NCBI GenBank assembly: GCA_947038405.1
Contig: CAMQVY010000001.1
Span: 124,001 to 188,000 of the forward strand
Origin: an uncultured Rikenellaceae bacterium
Lineage (GTDB): Bacteria; Bacteroidota; Bacteroidia; Bacteroidales; Rikenellaceae
Direction of reading: 5' to 3'
DNA length: 64,000 bases
Positions 62,098 to 64,000 of the stretch are shown in pieces. Under the pieces are notes generated by a model. It had not been told where the DNA came from. It ran no database searches and worked only from the letters and a program-made list of their open reading frames with translations. Within the stretch, counting starts at the first letter, position 1. The number at the start of each line of letters is the position of its first letter. The position numbers and the translations under genes are program-made.

Positions 62098-64000
62098 ATG
62101 GTTTTTATTAGTCGATCAATCTCTTCATACGCTTCAACTCTATTGGTACTACTTATGTTCTGTAGTGGGTTGTTCTTTGTTCGTTGTGCGAATACTATGG
62201 CACCAGGAGGGGGCCCAAGAGATTCAATAGCACCTACAGTTGTCTTAATGACCCCTAGTTTTGGGACAAAAAATTTCACATCAAAGCGTATAATTATTGA
62301 GTTTGATGAGTATATTAAGTTAAAGGATCAGCAAAAGGAGTTCTATACCTCACCTTTAATGAAGAGGAAACCCTCTTTGATGATTAAGGGAAAGAGTATT
62401 CAGATAGATATTAAGGATACACTTCTTGAGAATACTACCTATGCTTTGAATTTTGGGAGTAGTGTAAGTGATAATAATGAGGGTAATCCGTTAAATAATT
62501 TAAGATATGTCTTCTCTACTGGAGATGAGATTGATTCATTAGTTATGTCGGGGATGACAGTTGATGGATACTCAAAAGATAGTATTGGTAAGGCTTATGT
62601 CTATTTTTTCCCTGTAGTGATTGACACTCTTCCAGACTCTATCTTGGTTGATTCAAACTTTAATCAGCACGATTCATTGATGTTTATTGGATCTCCGAGT
62701 GTTGTTGGTCGAAGTGAAGGTAATGGACTTTTCTTTACTAGGAATCTTAAACCAGTAGATTATTGGGTTTATGCACTTTCAGATAAGAATGGTAATCAAA
62801 CGTACGAACCAGGGGTAGACTATGTTGGATTTTTGGATAGTATTGTTAATCCTAGCGAGCTTCCGGGTTTTAATGTTTGGTATGACACTATAAGAAACTA
62901 TTTGATATCTGACCCACAAGTTCAGATTAGGCTCTTTTTAGAGCGACAAAATAAGCGACAAAATTTAACTAGTTTTAAGCGTCCGGAGCAGCATCGTATA
63001 GAGTTTATGTTTGGAGCAGCATATCCGATAATAGAGGAGTTGGTATTAGATGGTATCGATTCAAGTGATATTATTCGTGAGTATGTAACTACTGGGCGAG
63101 ACACTATGAATTTGTGGTTGAATGTTCCAGCAGAGTCACTACCGGATACAATCAAGGGGCATATTAAATATATGAAGCATGATTCCGTAGGGGTATTACA
63201 GTTAGAGTACAAGGATTTGAATCTATTTTGGAAGCATATTGAGAGTAAAGAGGAGAAGAAAGAGCGAGAGAAGAGGGAAAAAGAGTTAGAATCTGCATTA
63301 GAAGATGGTAAAGATTCACTACAAGATACAATTCCGAAGCCCAATCTATTTAAGTACAATGTTGTCGAGGGTGGGGCAACGCTTAATCCATTAAAACATA
63401 TTGAGATTAAGTTTGACTCACCATTGGTCTCTATTGATTCTTCGAGGATTCGAGTTTTACGTTTGGGTGATGATGATAAACGTTTCATTGTTGATTATAA
63501 GTTGGAACAAGATAGTATTGATATTAGGACATGGAGAATAAAGGCAAAGTGGCTTGATGGTAAGAAGTATGATTTGTTGATTCCGAGTGGAGTATTTAGG
63601 AATGTCAAGGGATATGAGAATGATACGTTAAAATCGGAGTTTACGATCTATAATCCATCTGACTTTGCAACTTTGGTTCTAGATATAAAGGGCGAGACCC
63701 CAGAGAGTAATTATATTATACAGTTGTTGGGTTCAAGTGGGAATATGGAGCAGTATATCCCTTATGCAAAGAGTGGTGAGTATACGTTCAAATATATTGA
63801 TGCAGGAACAGCAAAGATTCGTATTGTTGCAGATGTCAATGGCAATGGTTTGTGGGATAGAGGTGATTTGTTGAATCGATTACAGCCAGAGAAGGTTGAA
63901 GTTTGGATGGCAGACAATGGTGATGAGGAGATTGTAACTAAAGTCAATTGGACAAATGAACTTACGATTGATATGAGAGAACTATTCGCACCAAAGACCA
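62098..64000 (+). CDS. Big_5-type (Ig-like) envelope protein, 3' end outside the window
   Basis: An open frame from ATG 62098 to the end of the window, 634 codons without a stop. The first 30 residues are a hydrophobic signal (LLVLLMFCSGLFFVRCAN), and the cysteine of VRCAN could be lipidated. Then GGGPRDSIAPTV, FTSKRIIIEFDEYIKL, and NTTYALNFGSSVSDNNEGNP match the Ig-like domain 'Big_5' proteins of Bacteroidota, in which a GGPxD start and NNEGNPL are near universal. Middle parts repeat beta-sandwich patterns. Function unknown; probably periplasmic or surface. Partial at the right edge. Confidence 0.85.
   Translation, partial: MVFISRSISSYASTLLVLLMFCSGLFFVRCANTMAPGGGPRDSIAPTVVLMTPSFGTKNFTSKRIIIEFDEYIKLKDQQKEFYTSPLMKRKPSLMIKGKSIQIDIKDTLLENTTYALNFGSSVSDNNEGNPLNNLRYVFSTGDEIDSLVMSGMTVDGYSKDSIGKAYVYFFPVVIDTLPDSILVDSNFNQHDSLMFIGSPSVVGRSEGNGLFFTRNLKPVDYWVYALSDKNGNQTYEPGVDYVGFLDSIVNPSELPGFNVWYDTIRNYLISDPQVQIRLFLERQNKRQNLTSFKRPEQHRIEFMFGAAYPIIEELVLDGIDSSDIIREYVTTGRDTMNLWLNVPAESLPDTIKGHIKYMKHDSVGVLQLEYKDLNLFWKHIESKEEKKEREKREKELESALEDGKDSLQDTIPKPNLFKYNVVEGGATLNPLKHIEIKFDSPLVSIDSSRIRVLRLGDDDKRFIVDYKLEQDSIDIRTWRIKAKWLDGKKYDLLIPSGVFRNVKGYENDTLKSEFTIYNPSDFATLVLDIKGETPESNYIIQLLGSSGNMEQYIPYAKSGEYTFKYIDAGTAKIRIVADVNGNGLWDRGDLLNRLQPEKVEVWMADNGDEEIVTKVNWTNELTIDMRELFAPKT

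Noticed and set aside
62922-63488. 188-codon open frame on the minus strand
   Set aside because: Lies wholly opposite the Big_5-type lipoprotein gene, whose own frame is open for over 600 codons and is recognisable.

Overview
The window reads as chromosomal DNA of an AT-rich member of the Bacteroidota, most likely a fermentative Bacteroidales. The support is: many upstream regions carry the TAnnTTTG -7 box of the Bacteroidota housekeeping sigma factor and lack clear Shine-Dalgarno sequences; several families are typical of the phylum (DUF4837 and DUF4924 proteins, an LTD-OadG subunit, DUF4369-TlpA, a Big_5-type lipoprotein); and there is a succinate/propionate-type methylmalonyl-CoA decarboxylase. 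Genus and family cannot be fixed from the sequence alone. I see no tRNA or rRNA gene, no CRISPR array, no insertion sequence and no prophage.

Layout. 1-0.4 kb: a tandem pair of about 154-bp repeats and a terminator. 0.4-5.0 kb (minus): a complete sodium-pump methylmalonyl-CoA decarboxylase operon with the epimerase. 5.2-6.3 kb: a glycosyltransferase. 6.6-8.2 kb: a cysteine-free thioredoxin-fold protein and the mutase chaperone MeaB. 8.4-11.5 kb: a PspC / PadR / triple-PspC operon. 11.7-17.0 kb: pfkA, a TlpA-like protein, ddh, serS and a small ferredoxin. 17.1-19.0 kb (minus): efp, ubiX and a polysaccharide deacetylase. 19.3-23.2 kb: a DUF4837 lipoprotein, cysE and an LTA-synthase-like sulfatase. 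23.4-28.5 kb: aconitase, isocitrate dehydrogenase and citrate synthase, the oxidative arm from oxaloacetate to 2-oxoglutarate. 28.6-32.3 kb: sppA and mrp, flanked by very AT-rich non-coding DNA. 32.3-37.7 kb: nadA, a dTDP-3-amino-3,6-dideoxyhexose cassette and an aldo-keto reductase. 37.8-41.3 kb: an AraC regulator, bioA and a membrane protein. 41.3-45 kb (minus): metY-metX-purD. 45-48 kb: a DUF4924 gene, ung and glnS. 48.4-55 kb (minus): pheS, a TPR lipoprotein, an EnvC-like protein, ybeY and mnmG. 55-64 kb: a patatin/beta-barrel protein, a flippase, dut, holB, folK, a duplicated-domain lipoprotein and the start of a Big_5-type lipoprotein that runs off the end.

How the genes fit together. 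Epimerase, the four decarboxylase subunits and MeaB are the later steps of succinate-to-propionate fermentation with a sodium-motive decarboxylation. The citrate synthase-aconitase-IDH run would supply 2-oxoglutarate for glutamate. Ddh, the deacetylase, the LTA-synthase-like sulfatase, the amino-sugar cassette, the flippase and the EnvC-like protein all bear on the envelope.

The most interesting signals are not gene content. (1) A family of mosaic, hairpin-forming intergenic repeats recurs at about a dozen sites between genes, with a conserved loop and changing stems. (2) Strand composition appears to switch near 31-32 kb, where the DNA is gene-poor and very AT-rich with DnaA-box-like 9-mers nearby, and a perfect palindrome matching the parS consensus lies 16-18 kb away next to mnmG; together these suggest the window spans the replication-origin region. 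(3) The isocitrate dehydrogenase has an E. coli-like scaffold but carries Asp-Ile at the coenzyme-specificity positions, suggesting NAD rather than NADP use. No clearly new multi-gene system was found; most of the window is housekeeping.
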